Source: Treponema sp. (lineage in GTDB: Bacteria; Spirochaetota; Spirochaetia; Treponematales; Treponemataceae). Taken from it: DNA of 23,141 nucleotides. The DNA is taken from NCBI GenBank assembly GCA_016297805.1, contig JAEDFX010000031.1, forward strand, positions 1-23,141, given 5' to 3'. Below the pieces are notes generated by a model. That model had not been told where the DNA came from and ran no database searches. It saw nothing but the letters and a program-made list of their open reading frames with translations. The translations under genes were made by a program, and so were the position numbers. This document shows, piece after piece, positions 7,291 through 14,746 of this stretch (position 1 is its first letter; each line of letters opens with the position of its first letter).

Positions 7291-8769
7291 ATGAAGAGGA
7301 TATTAATTCTTGGGGGAATTTTTTTAATTATGTCTTGTAATAATTCAACATTAAACACAACTTCAGTTTCTAAGCTTCAGGCTTTAATGGCAGAAAAATC
7401 TATTAAAATGCCAAATGAAAACAATCCTATTATGGTTCATAAATTTGGAGCAGATCCAGCAATTCTTATTTATAAGGATACTGTTTATGTTTATGCTACA
7501 AATGATATGCAGCAGTTTGAAGAAACTGAAGGAAAGGAAGAAAATCATTACAATAAAATCAATTCTTTGACAGTTTTTTCTTCTAAGGATTTAGTAAACT
7601 GGACAGATTGTGGTGTAGTTCCAGTTGCAGGTAAGAATGGTGGAGCAGGAGATGCTAAATGGGCAACAAATTCCTGGGCACCTGCAATTGCTTATAAAAC
7701 TATTGATGGAAAAGATAAGTTCTTCCTTTATTTTGCTGACAGTGGAAACGGAATTGGAGTAGTTGTAGGCGATTCTCCAGTAGGTCCATTTGTTGATCCA
7801 ATTAAAAAGCCTTTGATTTCCCGTGACATGCCAAACTGTGGAAATATCAACTGGTTGTTTGACCCTGCTGTAATGGTTGATGATGATGGAAAAGGATATC
7901 TTGTATTTGGTGGTGGCCATGATCCAGAAAAATATGAGCATCCAAAAACTTCCCGTGTAGTTGCTTTAGCTGATGACATGATTAGTATTGTAGGAACTCC
8001 AGAAACATTGGATCCACCATTCCTTTTTGAGGATTCAGGAATCAATAAAATTGGAAACAAATATTACTATTCATACTGTTCAAACTTTGCAGACAGAAGC
8101 AAGTCTAACGATAAAGATAAAATGCCAACTGGTGTTATCTGTTACATGACTTCAGATTCTCCTTTAGGTCCTTATACATATCAGGGTTATACTCTTGAAA
8201 ATCCTGGAACATATTATGGAACCGGTGGAAACAATCACCACTGGATTTTCCAGTTTAAGAACAAATTGTATGTTGCTTATCACGCAGGAACTGCAGAACG
8301 TGTTGTAGGACTTGAAAAAGGAGGTTACCGTTCTTTGTTCATTAATGATTTTGAAATGAATGCTGATGGTTCTTTCCCAATTCAGAAGGCTGGAAAAGCT
8401 GGTGTTCAGCAGGTTGGCTCATTTAATCCTTATGAAGTTGTTCCTGCAGCAACTTTCCATTCTTCCCGCAATGCTGCCGTTACTGAAAAACAGACAATTG
8501 TTTCTATTAAAGAAGGTGCTTATCTTTGCATTAAAGGTGTAGATTTTTCTAAGGGAGCAAAAGAAGTGGACCTTACAGTGGTACCAGGAGCTAAAGGTAC
8601 AGTAAAAATCTGTATTGATCATTTTGGAGGTAACGGTACAGTTCTAGGCGAAGCTACTGTAGGAAATAAAGAAGCTGTAACTGCAAAATTGAATACAGCA
8701 ACAGGCAAACACGATGTTTATATTGTAATGTCTGAAGGCGTTGAATTAATCAATTGGCAGATTAAATAA
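7291..8769 (+). CDS. GH43 glycosidase lipoprotein with C-terminal CBM6-like domain
   Basis: A 492-residue lipid-anchored hydrolase. The signal ends in the lipobox IMSC (Cys16). The five-bladed propeller shows the GH43 triad: Asp55 in GADPAIL (base), Asp191 in WLFDPAV (pKa modulator) and Glu247 in LFEDSGI (acid). Supporting motifs are WAPAI, NWTDCG and HHWIFQF. Known activities in this family are beta-xylosidase and alpha-L-arabinofuranosidase, so it probably trims xylan or arabinoxylan side chains at the cell surface. The last ~110 residues form a separate beta-rich domain (IVSIKEGAYLCIKGVDF ... HDVYIVMSEGVELINWQ) that resembles CBM6, the usual partner of this GH43 type. It follows the GH1 terminator and therefore seems to be its own transcription unit. 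No clear Shine-Dalgarno; the lipobox supports the start. Confidence 0.88.
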   Translation: MKRILILGGIFLIMSCNNSTLNTTSVSKLQALMAEKSIKMPNENNPIMVHKFGADPAILIYKDTVYVYATNDMQQFEETEGKEENHYNKINSLTVFSSKDLVNWTDCGVVPVAGKNGGAGDAKWATNSWAPAIAYKTIDGKDKFFLYFADSGNGIGVVVGDSPVGPFVDPIKKPLISRDMPNCGNINWLFDPAVMVDDDGKGYLVFGGGHDPEKYEHPKTSRVVALADDMISIVGTPETLDPPFLFEDSGINKIGNKYYYSYCSNFADRSKSNDKDKMPTGVICYMTSDSPLGPYTYQGYTLENPGTYYGTGGNNHHWIFQFKNKLYVAYHAGTAERVVGLEKGGYRSLFINDFEMNADGSFPIQKAGKAGVQQVGSFNPYEVVPAATFHSSRNAAVTEKQTIVSIKEGAYLCIKGVDFSKGAKEVDLTVVPGAKGTVKICIDHFGGNGTVLGEATVGNKEAVTAKLNTATGKHDVYIVMSEGVELINWQIK

Positions 8770-8771
8770 AA

Positions 8772-9043
8772 GTAGGTTTAATTAATACAGTCATACACCA
8801 ATAGTGAAAATAAAAAAGAAAGTACCGGACTCGCCTGAAAATCAAAAAAGCGGGTCCCAGCGACGGGAAAAAAATCAAGGTATCCCCCATCCTTCACTCC
8901 GCGAATGCGCTTACGCGCCGCTACGTTGATGGTGCCCCCTTAATTTCTTTTCCCTGCGTCCCACTTTTTTGATTTTCAGGCAATTTCTACTGTATGCCTT
9001 TTTATTTTCACCCATTTCTATATGTAGAATTAATTAATCCTAC
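8772..9043. repeat. Long nested inverted-repeat element 1
   Basis: No gene is present here. The core is a 149-nt imperfect hairpin (8833-8981) whose perfect 18-bp outer arms are GCCTGAAAATCAAAAAAG (8833-8850) and its complement (8964-8981). Pairing continues inward (GGG/CCC, CAG/CTG, a purine-rich GGGAAAAAAATCAAGG arm against TTAATTTCTTTTCCC) to a GCGC-TTAC-GCGC tip near 8907-8918. Outside the core lie further inverted arms: GTGAAAATAAAAA (8804-8816) against 9000-9012, and GTAGGTTTAATTAATA (8772-8787) against ATTAATTAATCCTAC (9029-9043, one mismatch). CAGTCATACA (8788-8797) has its perfect complement at 9045-9054. The tip is far more GC-rich than the neighbouring genes. Likely a MITE-like or REP-like mobile repeat; termination or RNA roles are possible. 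Confidence 0.8.
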
Positions 9044-9239
9044 TTGTATGACTGAACTTCAAAAGGGGCGGGAGGCAAATTGGGACTACAAAGTGCATAT
9101 GGAGGTTGGCAAGCAAAATGCGTAGCGTTTTGCGCAGTCCGATTCCTATTACCTCCATCCGCACTTTGCTAGTCACAACTTTGCCGGTAGCCCCTTTTGA
9201 AGTTCCGGATTTGTTTGGATGCGTATTAATTAATCCTAC
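9029..9239. repeat. Hairpin element 2 between 15-bp direct repeats
   Basis: A second, unrelated imperfect hairpin spans 9054-9205 (152 nt). Its outer arms GAACTTCAAAAGGGGC (9054-9069) and complement (9190-9205) pair perfectly. Further inward GGCAAA, GACTA, CAAAGTGC and TGGAGGT segments find partners in 9151-9185. The tip is GCAAAATGC-GTA-GCGTTTTGC (9113-9133). The hairpin lies between two perfect direct copies of ATTAATTAATCCTAC (9029-9043 and 9225-9239), the same motif that bounds element 1. No coding potential was seen. The layout fits an inserted non-autonomous element with long target duplications, or a cassette between recombination sites. Confidence 0.8.
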
Positions 9240-9251
9240 ATTTTTCCATAA

Positions 9252-9280
9252 TTGTAACTCCCATTTATTTTCACTATAAT
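9252..9280 (+). promoter_or_regulatory. lysK promoter, probable leaderless start
   Basis: TTGTAA (9252-9257), a 17-bp spacer and a perfect TATAAT (9275-9280) are followed by 7 nt and the ATG at 9288. The expected transcription start falls on the start codon. No Shine-Dalgarno is present in the gap. Confidence 0.65.
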
Positions 9281-9287
9281 AGAAAAC

Positions 9288-10907
9288 ATGAGTAACAATA
9301 ACGAAAAAAGAGATCCATTACTCTGCCATTGGGCTGACCGTATGGCAGACAAAATCATTCAGGAAAAGGGTGATTTAGATTTATACACATGTGCTTCCGG
9401 AATTACACCTTCTGGAACAGTTCACCTTGGAAACTTCCGCGAAATTATCACTGTAGATTTAGTAGTTCGCGCATTGCGAGATCGTGGTAAGAATGTCCGC
9501 TTCATTTATTCATGGGATGATTACGATGTATTCCGTAAAGTTCCAGCAAACATGCCAGATCCAGAAATCCTTGAAAAATATCTTCGTTACCCAATTACAG
9601 AAGTACCAGATACAACAAAACGTAACGAAAACTATGCCCGCCATCACGAAGTTGATATTGAACAGCAGCTTCCACGTGTTGGCATTGCTCCAGAATTCCT
9701 TTATCAGGCTAGCCGTTACCGTGCAAATAAATATGCAGAAGGTATGCGCAAGGCTATGCAGAATCGTGATGTTATCAAACAGTGTTTGAACGAATACCGC
9801 GATGATGATCATAAAATGAAGCCAGAAGATGTTTACTGGCCAGTAGCAATTTTCTGTGGAAAATGTCAGAAGGATACAACAGAAATTACTGATTATGATG
9901 GTGAATACGGCATTACATATAAGTGTGAATGTGGAAACTGCGAAACTGCAGATATCCGCGTATTCAAAGGTGCAAAACTTGGTTGGCGTGTAGACTGGCC
10001 AATGCGCTGGAATGAAGAAAAAGTAGTATTCGAACCAGGTGGAAAGGATCATATTAGCCCTGGTGGATCTTACGATACAGCTAAATTGGTTTCTAAACGT
10101 ATCTATGACTGGAATGCACCAGTTACAATGCGCTACGACTTTGTAAACTTAAAAGGTGTTCCTGGAAAAATGTCTTCATCAAAAGGTAAGGTAATTGCTT
10201 TGCCAGATGCTTTGGATGTTTATCAGGCAGAAGTTCTTCGCTACATGTTTGCAGGAACTCGTCCAGATACAGAATTTGCTATCAGTTTTGATATGGATGT
10301 TCTTAAAGTTTACGAAGACTACGATAAAACAGAACGTATTGTTTTTGGCGTAGATAAAGCTAAGTCTGATGATATGTTCAACAAAGAAAAGAGAATTTAC
10401 ATCTTGTCTCAGCCAGACGGAAAGATTCCAGAAGTAATGCCATATCAGGTTCCAATTCGTATGCTTGGTACATTACTCCAGACATACTCATACGACTTTG
10501 ATGCAGTAATTAAATCTTTGGGTGATGTAAAACCTGAACAGGAAGAACGACTCCGCCGTCGTATGGAATGTGCTGCATTCTGGTTCCAGCACTCAGCTCC
10601 AGACTGTGCTCCTGAATTCTGCTTCACAATCCGTGAAGATGGTTCTAAGGCTGACCTTGCAGATGATATGGTAAAGGCTGTAATCCGTGTTCGTGACGAA
10701 GTTGTACCAAAGGTAGGAACTTTTGCTCAGGATAAAGATTGCCAGCAGGCAATGTACGATATTGCTACAGAAATGGGCATTGATGCAAAAGCTTTGTTTA
10801 CAGCACTTTATCAGGCGTTGATTGGTAAAGATCAGGGACCACGTCTTGCAAACTTTATGAAGATTATTGGTAAAGATAAGCTTGCAAAAATCTTGTCTGT
10901 TTACTAA
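9288..10907 (+). CDS. lysK: Lysyl-tRNA synthetase, class I
   Basis: A 539-residue class I aminoacyl-tRNA synthetase that charges tRNA-Lys. The Rossmann-fold ATP site shows the HIGH equivalent HLGN (46-49) in PSGTVHLGNFRE and the KMSKS equivalent KMSSSKGK (from 294). A cysteine cluster (C190-x2-C193, then C213-x-C215-x2-C218) probably binds zinc. Most bacteria use the unrelated class II LysS; class I LysRS is typical of archaea and spirochaetes, so this gene is a strong taxonomic marker. The C-terminal helical domain (about 360-539) would bind the anticodon. The gene is monocistronic, bounded by its own promoter (no leader) and a strong terminator. It sits directly after the two hairpin elements. 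Confidence 0.95.
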   Translation: MSNNNEKRDPLLCHWADRMADKIIQEKGDLDLYTCASGITPSGTVHLGNFREIITVDLVVRALRDRGKNVRFIYSWDDYDVFRKVPANMPDPEILEKYLRYPITEVPDTTKRNENYARHHEVDIEQQLPRVGIAPEFLYQASRYRANKYAEGMRKAMQNRDVIKQCLNEYRDDDHKMKPEDVYWPVAIFCGKCQKDTTEITDYDGEYGITYKCECGNCETADIRVFKGAKLGWRVDWPMRWNEEKVVFEPGGKDHISPGGSYDTAKLVSKRIYDWNAPVTMRYDFVNLKGVPGKMSSSKGKVIALPDALDVYQAEVLRYMFAGTRPDTEFAISFDMDVLKVYEDYDKTERIVFGVDKAKSDDMFNKEKRIYILSQPDGKIPEVMPYQVPIRMLGTLLQTYSYDFDAVIKSLGDVKPEQEERLRRRMECAAFWFQHSAPDCAPEFCFTIREDGSKADLADDMVKAVIRVRDEVVPKVGTFAQDKDCQQAMYDIATEMGIDAKALFTALYQALIGKDQGPRLANFMKIIGKDKLAKILSVY

Positions 10908-10930
10908 TAAAAGCTTTCATTAAATTATAT

Positions 10931-10975
10931 AAATCCCCGGGGTTTTATAGCATAAAATTCCTGGGGATTTTTTTT
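10931..10975 (+). terminator. Rho-independent terminator after lysK
   Basis: AAATCCCC (10931-10938) pairs with GGGGATTT (10963-10970). The stem continues inward with GG/CC and TTTTAT/ATAAAA around an AGC loop. A run of T's follows to 10975. Confidence 0.88.
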
Positions 10976-11001
10976 GCCTTTTATAATTTATGTGGTAAAA
11001 T
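10974..11001 (+). promoter_or_regulatory. Possible promoter of the chemotaxis receptor gene
   Basis: TTGCCT (10974-10979), a 16-bp spacer and TAAAAT (10996-11001) lie immediately after the lysK terminator. GAGAGGA at 11006-11012 is a rather distant Shine-Dalgarno, 13 nt before the ATG at 11026. A TATAAT at 10982-10987 is an alternative -10 with no good -35. Confidence 0.4.
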
Positions 11002-11025
11002 GTATGAGAGGAATATGACATACTT

Positions 11026-13086
11026 ATGAAACTTAACGTAAAATTCATGATGATTGTTGCTGTAACAGCTTTAGGAGTAGGTCTGCTTACAGTAGTATCT
11101 CTTTCTAATATTAAAAAAATTTCTAAATATAAAGATTATCAGTCCATTCAGGCAGAGGCTACTGCTGGAGTCAGTGATGTTTTTACCTTCCTGATGAAAA
11201 TGGATTACAGTGATTTTCGTCCAAGTGTAGGCTACAGAGAATTTACGCAGAAAATTGAAAGCCTTGATACAGATTTTAACTATCTTATTCATGATGATAT
11301 TACAAAAGATTTTAATGATGAACTAAGAGAGAATCTTGATTCTATTGAATCTATCTGGAGTTTGTTGAAGGGGCGATTGGAACCAATTGAAGATGCCCTT
11401 TTACAGATGCAGGATATTAAACTTAGTAACTCAATGCAAACTTCTGTATATGCCAGTGGTATTCGTGTTGCACATAATGATTTTCCAGACGATCCAGATG
11501 TTGCACGTTGTTACGAGCTTTTGACTTCAGTTCATAAGGATATTGAAGGTGTTTATCGTAATTATAACACAATGACAAAGCTTAATATGCAGTCAGCCTT
11601 CCAGTTTAAGGAAGTTTTGGCTTCCATCGAGAAGAAGGTTGTTCTTGTAACAATCATAATTGCTGTTGTGCTTTGTATCTTACTTGCAATTGTAATTCTT
11701 GTTATTACAGGTAATGTTACACACCAAATTGAAACAATCAAAGATATGACATCAATCTTGTCTAAAAAGGACTTCTCCGTAGAATTAAAGGCTCATGGTA
11801 GCTCAGAAATCTATTCTCTTATGGAAAATATAAATAACATGGTTGATCAGATTAATGACTTCTTTGTTGTTGTAAAAACTACAGCATCTAGAGCTATTTC
11901 GTCTGGATATATGATTAATGATTCTGCTAATAGTACTGCTATGGCTACAAGCGAAATCGATACGAGTCTGGAAACTATACGTAAAGAGTTCTCTGATATT
12001 ACAGACGCTCTTAGAAAGTCTGTGGCTGTTATTTCAGAAATGAATAAACATATTGAAACTCTTGTTGATAACAATGAGATGCAGACTACATCAATTGAAG
12101 AAAGTAGAATTGCGGTAGATAAAGTAGCTGAAACACTTGAATATATGAATAATATGGCTATTCAGCGAACTCAGAGTGCTCAGGAAATGAGCGGTTTGAT
12201 TGCTGATGGTGATTCAAAAATTGAACTTACAAATAGTCTTCTTACAGACATCAACGGCAAGCTTGATGAAGTAAAAGAGGTTGTAACAATTATTGATAGT
12301 GTAGCCAGCAAGACAAATCTTCTTTCTATGAATGCAGCTATTGAATCTGCTCATGCTGGAAATGCAGGTCGTGGTTTTGCTGTTGTTGCTGGTCAGATTC
12401 GATCTCTTGCAGAAACAACTCAAAAAAATGCTGTGCGTATTTCAAATGTAGTTCAGAATATTGTAAGTTCATTGGAACAGGCAAACCTTGCTTCTAACGA
12501 AGCTTCTGTTGCATTTAAAAAGATTAGTAGTCAATCAAATGAAATTGTAACTTCATTGCAGGAAATTACAGGCGGTATTGGTGAAATTGATGGACAAATG
12601 CAAGAGATTAAATCAAAGTCTCAGGAAACTTCAGCTGCTGCAGATTTGATTGATTCGTATTGTGGTGAACTAAAAACAAAACAGCAGATGGTTTCTGAAG
12701 TCGTTGATTCTATGAATGACCTGTTTGTTCAGACAATGACATCTATTACAAAAATTAAACGTGGAACTCAGGATATTGTTCATAGAATGCATTCTGTTAG
12801 TAATTCAAGTAAAGAAAGCTACAAGAATATGACAGATTTGGAAAATATTCTGGAAGAATTCAGAACAAAACAGGCTGTAGAGGACGCTGTGAAAGAGGTT
12901 GATTCAGAAGTTTTGATCGATAATGTTAATACTTCTGAACTTGAAGAAAATATTGTTCCAAATACAACAGGATTTGAACCTGTTGATGGTGAAGCTGTTG
13001 TTGATTCACAGTTTTCTTTTAATGAACCTGAACACAAAGAAGAAATTGAGTTTGATTTAGACTCTGTTACTGAATACCAGGCATAG
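11026..13086 (+). CDS. Methyl-accepting chemotaxis protein
   Basis: A 686-residue transmembrane chemoreceptor that would signal through CheA/CheW to the flagellar motor. TM1 is about residues 7-27. A roughly 175-residue periplasmic helical sensor domain follows, of the four-helix-bundle type by appearance. TM2 is about 204-228, then a HAMP linker to about 285. The long coiled-coil signalling domain has the conserved hairpin tip at 431-465 (NLLSMNAAIESAHAG, then GRGFAVVAGQIRSLAE). The C-terminal tail is acidic and has no NWETF-type CheR-docking pentapeptide. Ligand unknown. No terminator follows; the last 30 bp overlap the 3' end of the convergent permease gene. Confidence 0.93.
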   Translation: MKLNVKFMMIVAVTALGVGLLTVVSLSNIKKISKYKDYQSIQAEATAGVSDVFTFLMKMDYSDFRPSVGYREFTQKIESLDTDFNYLIHDDITKDFNDELRENLDSIESIWSLLKGRLEPIEDALLQMQDIKLSNSMQTSVYASGIRVAHNDFPDDPDVARCYELLTSVHKDIEGVYRNYNTMTKLNMQSAFQFKEVLASIEKKVVLVTIIIAVVLCILLAIVILVITGNVTHQIETIKDMTSILSKKDFSVELKAHGSSEIYSLMENINNMVDQINDFFVVVKTTASRAISSGYMINDSANSTAMATSEIDTSLETIRKEFSDITDALRKSVAVISEMNKHIETLVDNNEMQTTSIEESRIAVDKVAETLEYMNNMAIQRTQSAQEMSGLIADGDSKIELTNSLLTDINGKLDEVKEVVTIIDSVASKTNLLSMNAAIESAHAGNAGRGFAVVAGQIRSLAETTQKNAVRISNVVQNIVSSLEQANLASNEASVAFKKISSQSNEIVTSLQEITGGIGEIDGQMQEIKSKSQETSAAADLIDSYCGELKTKQQMVSEVVDSMNDLFVQTMTSITKIKRGTQDIVHRMHSVSNSSKESYKNMTDLENILEEFRTKQAVEDAVKEVDSEVLIDNVNTSELEENIVPNTTGFEPVDGEAVVDSQFSFNEPEHKEEIEFDLDSVTEYQA

Positions 13087-13866
13087 AACAATCAAATAAG
13101 GGAAAGCTAACAAAACCGAGCTAGGTATATTAGGGATTATATTCTGTATGTTTGTAGAAAAGAAATCCGCACAACAGAATATAATCATACAAGCAAGTAT
13201 TTTCCATAATTTTTTCTGACCTACAAAAACGGCTGCCAAAGCCATCCATCCTCTTCCACTGGAAATATTTGGAACGAATGATGAAAGTCTCATGCTCAAA
13301 AGACAGCCAGCAAAAGAACTGTATAAGGCTGCAGTTCCCCATCCAACAGTTCGCATAACTAATGGACTCACACCATTTGAAAGGAGTACCCTTGAATCTT
13401 GGCCTGTAATTCTTAGATATAGTCCATCTCTGGTTTTATATAAGAATAAAAAAGCCACTGCGACAGCTATAACTGTGAAAGCAATAGAAAAAATTCTTAT
13501 GTACAGTAAATTAAAGGTGAATGCAGAAGAAGTTAAAACCCCGCGATTTTTAAATAGTATTGAAGAAAGACAGGAAGGCATAGCAGAAAATAATAGATTT
13601 AATGCAATTCCGGCTATAAATTTATTAGCTTTAAAATATTCAATTAATATTGAAAATAATAAAATCAGTACTGTAGTAGTAAGACTAGATAATATAAATC
13701 CCAAAACAGGAGAATTGGTTCCTATTGTAAATGCGTAATTTAAAAATGCGGAGAAGGAAATCATACCTTCGAGAAAAAGGGCAAGAGAGCCTGCATACTC
13801 GCTGAATAAAGCTCCTGTTGAACATAGAATTAAAGGACAAGAAAATGCCAGAATGTTAAATATCAT
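13057..13866 (-). CDS. BMP-family ABC transporter permease (second subunit)
   Basis: A 269-residue polytopic inner-membrane protein with about 7-8 hydrophobic segments. It fits the second permease of BMP/PnrA-type nucleoside importers (YufQ/NupQ-like), supported by order in the operon more than by single motifs. Visible features include FSEYAGSLALFLEGMISFSAF near the start, where the family has its conserved R-G-x-x-N/E-G loop, and the cytoplasmic LYLRITGQDSRVLLSNG segment, matching the family's R-x-x-G-x-N/D-x-x-A-A coupling region. The start overlaps the preceding permease by 11 nt, with AAGGAG in that gene's 3' end as Shine-Dalgarno. It ends 30 bp inside the convergent chemoreceptor gene with no terminator. 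Confidence 0.82.
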   Translation of the reverse strand: MIFNILAFSCPLILCSTGALFSEYAGSLALFLEGMISFSAFLNYAFTIGTNSPVLGFILSSLTTTVLILLFSILIEYFKANKFIAGIALNLLFSAMPSCLSSILFKNRGVLTSSAFTFNLLYIRIFSIAFTVIAVAVAFLFLYKTRDGLYLRITGQDSRVLLSNGVSPLVMRTVGWGTAALYSSFAGCLLSMRLSSFVPNISSGRGWMALAAVFVGQKKLWKILACMIIFCCADFFSTNIQNIIPNIPSSVLLAFPYLIVLCLVFSNRV

Positions 13867-14746
13867 TGGCTGTATCTCCTTTTTTCAAAATAGGAAATGA
13901 GATTATGAACAAGATTACTGCTTGAATTATGGAGCTCATATCAAATCCAAAGTTATGATATAGAGAATATTTAGTTGAGTAAGTTGTAACAAATCCCATG
14001 AAAAGGGAAGAAGGAATAAGTAATATAGGATTTGCAGTTGCTATGAGAGCAGCGGAAAAGGCATTCCATCCCATTCCTGAATAGAATCCTAAATGGCAGG
14101 TGTAATAAGTTCCTGCAATTGCAACTGCGCCACATAAACCATGAAGCCCTCCAGAAATAAATGCAGAGGAATATGTAATTTTCTTTCTGTTGTATCCTGC
14201 ATATTTTGCAAAAGTGTTGGAAATTCCAAATATGCAGAGTTTACGTCCAAAGGCTGTATGATACAAAATATAAAAGAAGAATATACAGAGTCCAATTGCA
14301 GGTATTACTGAAATATTAAAAGAAGAAGGCTTTAGAAGAACTGGAAGCCGAAAGTTCTGAGATATAAAGCTTGTGGCCAAGAGATTTTCAGTTTTACTTC
14401 TGAATGGTCCTGAAATTAAGCCGTCAATAAAAGGAATGACTGCAGCTGAAGCTATGTAGGTAGTAAAAAGAAAATCAGCATTTTTGTACTGTTTTAAAAA
14501 AGCTGAGAGTAAGGTCAGCAGTCCGGAAACAATGAAGGCTGCAAGAAATGAAAAGGGTAATGCGATTATTCCAGGTAAATTACACAACTGATTCAATATA
14601 ACTGCGGATAAAAATCCACCTAGATATATCTGTCCTTCACCACCAAGATTATATTCTCCGGTTTTTAATGATAGTGCGGCACCTGTTCCGGCAATCATAT
14701 AGAGAGTACTAACATTTAGTGCAGATCCAACATAGTAAAGATTCAT
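13856..14746 (-). CDS. BMP-family ABC transporter permease (first subunit)
   Basis: A 296-residue polytopic inner-membrane protein, probably the first permease of the BMP operon (YufP/NupP-like). The N-terminal LKTGEYNLGGEGQIYLGGF is the most diagnostic segment: this family carries a conserved N-x-G-x-E-G-Q loop. Further on, GRKLCIFGISNTFAKYAGYN matches the cytoplasmic coupling helix (G-x-N-x-x-A-A-x-Y-A-G). GLHGLCGAVAIAGTYY is the following membrane segment. The family usually has about 340-350 residues, so the N-terminal helix region is shortened here. It overlaps the ATPase stop in an ATGA arrangement. Confidence 0.87.
   Translation of the reverse strand: MNLYYVGSALNVSTLYMIAGTGAALSLKTGEYNLGGEGQIYLGGFLSAVILNQLCNLPGIIALPFSFLAAFIVSGLLTLLSAFLKQYKNADFLFTTYIASAAVIPFIDGLISGPFRSKTENLLATSFISQNFRLPVLLKPSSFNISVIPAIGLCIFFFYILYHTAFGRKLCIFGISNTFAKYAGYNRKKITYSSAFISGGLHGLCGAVAIAGTYYTCHLGFYSGMGWNAFSAALIATANPILLIPSSLFMGFVTTYSTKYSLYHNFGFDMSSIIQAVILFIISFPILKKGDTANDI

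Noticed and set aside
8833..9205. Integron attC sites
   Set aside because: Both elements are long imperfect hairpins and treponemes can carry integrons, but I could not find GTTRRRY/RYYYAAC core sites at the ends and no integrase or cassette ORF is present.
9510..10052. 180-codon minus-strand ORF within lysK
   Set aside because: It is antisense to a certain, highly conserved gene, lacks a promoter and Shine-Dalgarno, and its Cys/Phe/Ile-rich sequence is typical of a reverse-frame shadow.
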